Assembly: GCA_036345935.2 (NCBI GenBank)
Contig: JADWOT020000009.1
Location: 8,203,381-8,267,380, forward strand
Length of the DNA stretch: 64,000 nt
Source of the DNA: Taenia hydatigena
Taxonomy: Eukaryota > Platyhelminthes > Cestoda > Cyclophyllidea > Taeniidae
Reading direction: 5' to 3'
A model generated the notes under the pieces. It searched no databases, had not been told where the DNA came from, and was given only the letters and a program-made list of their open reading frames with translations. Below are positions 61,001 through 64,000 of this stretch, one piece after another (position 1 is the first letter of the stretch; each line of letters begins with the position of its first letter). The position numbers were made by a program, and so were the translations under genes.

Positions 61001-64000
61001 CGAGTCCAACTTTCTCAATTCATATTGCATGTGGACACTAGTCCGTTTTAATCTTCGGTCATGCACTAAGTAGGCCTGAGCGTATGTCCGTGTACGTGCG
61101 AGCGCACCCATAAGTGGTCGCGACTTTGGCCGCTACACATACTAGCACAAATACGCACGCATGCGCACACGCGCGCAGGCACATACACACACCGGATGAG
61201 ATGAGAGCGCTCGTAAGGTAAACAGACTCTCATTTGGACTAAACTCGGTGATGTGTGAGTGCATTTATATGTATACACATATACCCATCACAACCATCAT
61301 CTTCACCGTTGTCACTGTACTTGCAAACGACTTTGTCAACCATTGTGGAGCCGCCACAGCCGATTGGTAGCATGGAAGGGATGGCCCTCGTCAATCCAGA
61401 CCTAAAGACCTCACTAGCTACATGCATTCAGTCAAGAAATCAAACTTTTAATAGTTGAAATGAATTAAATATGTTTTGGCAGCACTCCTGAGTACACCCC
61501 CAACTTTAAACGCGCTTAAATTCAATTAATACCAAAAGTTATGTGTTAATCGGAAGGTAAAAAGTGGTGCATGATTAGAGCATTACATACAAGATGCGGC
61601 TTTGCATAAAACAGTCAACAGTGGGGAAGTTAACTACGCATGGCAATCTGAGACTAAATTATCTGCCTCAGGCTAGGCATCTTTTGTTGAGCAGAGAAGC
61701 GTACTCGTCTATCGAGTGAGTACTCAAAGCCTGAAAGGAGGATAATTAACGCCTCTAGTGACTAACTACTTCCGGTCTTTAAGACTGCCACAGCTACTCC
61801 TGCTCTTCTGCCCCACGCGTGAGCACTCCAAATCCCAAGAATCATCCCCTTCTGATTTCATATTTCTGCGCCTCGCTAAACCAGATATGTGCAAGCAAAA
61901 GTCTCTTCCTCCCGGAGATCATCGCCCTATTGATAATTACTTGAACCATATGCCTAATCCACATGCGCTTATAATATCTATTGCATTAAAAGTAGATGTG
62001 GATAAACAAAGGTCTGATGTGACATCGGAGCTAAGAACTTAGTGTCAAAGAAGCGGTGAGCCTCATTCTTATGGCGATGGAATAATCAGACCGGGCCAGT
62101 AGCTCGCAAAAGAGCAACTGTTTTGGAGGCATTTTCCGCGTTGCTGGGTCATTAATTATATCGCCTCCCTACCACCCTCTCCCCCACTCCAAAACCATTT
62201 TCCTCTTCAAAGGCCGCGCCTGAGCTATGTCCATCCCACACACCTTCCTTCCCCACCCACCCAAACACTCCCTGTGTTTGTGCCCAAACATGCACACACA
62301 CACACACACAGAGCTATTCATCACCCATTTCTCTTGGTCCTGTGGCACCACCAAGCTTGCACCTACATACACCATGGGACAGAGTTTGCTTGGTGGGCGT
62401 CTGCGTGCGTGCGTGCGTGGGTGCGAGCGAATGATCTGGCGAGCGCGAAATCTTGCGTCCAGTTTATCGATCTTGCGTCCTCGTAGCACACAAACGTGCA
62501 CACGCACTCGCCCGGACACAGCTCTCTGGCGGCAACTGTACCCATATTGCCTCCCCTCATTCTCCCAGTATCGCCATCTTCATCGTCATCATCCCATAGA
62601 GCGTGCGCTGTATGCGCACTTACCCATGCGAGCGTGCGTGTGTGGATGCTCGGGCGAAGTGCGTCGGTGTGTGCGACGCGTATCGTACTGATGGAGGCAC
62701 GTGCGCACGTCACCGAGTGGACGGGTGAACGCTCTAGCTAGGCTGTGCTGTTGCAGCAGCAGAAGTGCGTACCTATGTCATTCATATGCGATGGTTGGCG
62801 GAGGTGGTGGTAGTGTAAGGGAGCGATAGGGAAGAGAGATGCCCACGGCTGGGTAATCCCTGTGAGCTGCGATGAATCCTTCGCCCTTACCTGGCCGTAG
62901 GCTTGCCTGCTTGCCAGTACATTGGTGAAGTACATCACCAACAGGAAAGAAGTTAAGCCATTTTCAAAATTTTGCGCGCGTACACACAACTGCCAAGGTG
63001 CTCTAGAAGTAAACAGCAATTGGAAAGCAGATTTTCAATTATTTAAAACTTTAACTGCCCTAATCAAGTGCTCAAACTCAGACATTAAAAATATCTTTGA
63101 TCTCCGTTCAGTCTTTGCTAAATAAGATAAACTAGATTGTTTAATTTACGTACCCACAACAGACTCAGCTTCTTAAGTGCCTTGCTGATCTCTTTGATTT
63201 TTACTGTGATTAAAAGTGTAAGTTAATATATATCTGCAAGGTTGCGTCCTGACAAAATTTCTAGTGTTTGGCCATTTTGCTTTTCATTTTGGAATGGTTT
63301 TAATCACTTCTCTATTTTCGACCCCATATTCATTCGATTACCTTAATGGGGGAAAATATGAAATAAAAAAATGCTATCCGTAATTAATAATTTGTTTTCT
63401 CTTGATCTACTTTGTAAACTGGGTGGTGGATGCTACAGAAGCGTCACTTAATTTGATCAGACATTGCGGTTGCACCTGCCTCACCGGTTGATAGAGCGGC
63501 AGCCAAGTGCCGTGACGTGTTTACCTATTCGCCATCACGAGTGGCTGTGAGCGCCCCGGCAACCGACAAGAGTTCCAGTCTCTGTGGTGCGAGAGCAGGG
63601 AGGGGGTCAGGGATGGCCTCTAAGCCCGCTTGACTCACACGTACTGCACACTGATGCAGTACATCTGCTTTCTCAGGGAATTCGCTAACTAGCATGCAGT
63701 AAAATGCGGCACAGATACAGACAAGCATACACATGCACACACACACACTGTAAGACAGAAGAAGGAGAGACGGACGCACGTGGATGGGCAAGCTGGAGGT
63801 GCTATCGATCTCCTACTCGCCTCTTACTCGCATTCCGCACCACGCGTCCACTCCGCTAGGCAACTCACACCACTCAGACACAACTTCCGCCGCCACCACC
63901 ACTACAGTCAAGCACAGCAATCCACACTCTAGGTTTAACGCGCACACGTACACCCCCCACTCACTTTGTCATAGACTCTTTTTCCGTTCAGTTCCTTCCT
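58030..64000. other. Intergenic or intronic DNA at the right end
   Basis: No confident exon. 59989-60114 holds a short open frame (starts ATGAGCGCAAAG, ends GCGCTCTTTGA) preceded by a pyrimidine-rich tract; it may be a terminal exon of the zinc-finger gene. (CA)n runs lie at 62293-62310 and 63735-63748, and the region 61080-61290 and 62220-62740 is rich in CGCA/GTGCG-type simple sequence that creates overlapping open frames on both strands. Confidence 0.4.

Noticed and set aside
62227..62741. Overlapping open frames of up to 154 codons on both strands
   Set aside because: They derive from CA/GTGCG simple repeats and lack any domain.
63485..63590. Second tRNA-like stretch (TTGATAGAGCGG ... 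GAGTTCCAGTCTC)
   Set aside because: The B-box match is poor and the spacing is too long for a tRNA gene.
1..64000. Search for CRISPR arrays, operons or bacterial genes
   Set aside because: None seen; spliced metazoan genes throughout.

Overview
Eukaryotic nuclear DNA, almost certainly from a parasitic flatworm and most probably a cestode. The protein sequences are ordinary metazoan. Many introns are only 31-46 nt, the early introns of a gene tend to be tiny and the late ones long (a neodermatan flatworm trait), and the window is full of copies of a short LTR element that resembles the cestode TRIM (terminal-repeat retrotransposon in miniature) class. Species cannot be named from the sequence alone. 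Exon models were built by eye from splice sites, reading phase and remembered conservation to human orthologues; no search was run.

Layout. 1-342: last exon of a MARK/PAR-1 kinase (KA1 domain), + strand. 1691-2600: NDUFB5 (complex I subunit), - strand, four exons. 2601-18978: about 16 kb without a recognisable gene, holding LTR copies and one copy (A) of a longer related repeat. 18979-23199: neutral sphingomyelinase SMPD2, + strand, seven exons seen and the first (start codon) exon not found. 23275-26877: gene-poor, with an inverted pair (B and C) of the longer repeat. 26878-31491: NDE1/NDEL1 (nudE), + strand, six exons. 32205-34243: DNTTIP2/FCF2-like rRNA-processing factor, - strand, eight exons. 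34866-40806: transportin (TNPO1), + strand, 14 exons, head to head with FCF2 and with a solo LTR in the shared promoter interval. 40807-46957: about 6 kb with no recognised gene. 46958-50089: PRMT7, + strand, three exons. 51622-52528: dCMP deaminase (DCTD), - strand, four exons. 52993-56745: a dense cluster of TRIM elements with two nested insertions. 57221-58029: two exons of a C2H2 zinc-finger gene, + strand, probably continuing to the right. 58030-64000: no confident gene, simple repeats.

The genes are unrelated housekeeping functions (polarity kinase, respiratory chain, sphingolipid hydrolysis, dynein regulation, ribosome biogenesis, nuclear import, arginine methylation, dTMP supply), each with its own promoter; I see no operon or pathway cluster. 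The most interesting part is the mobile-element biology: a small non-coding LTR element with 5-bp target duplications, primer-binding site and polypurine tract, found as solo LTRs, full copies and nested copies that use the same internal target site twice.
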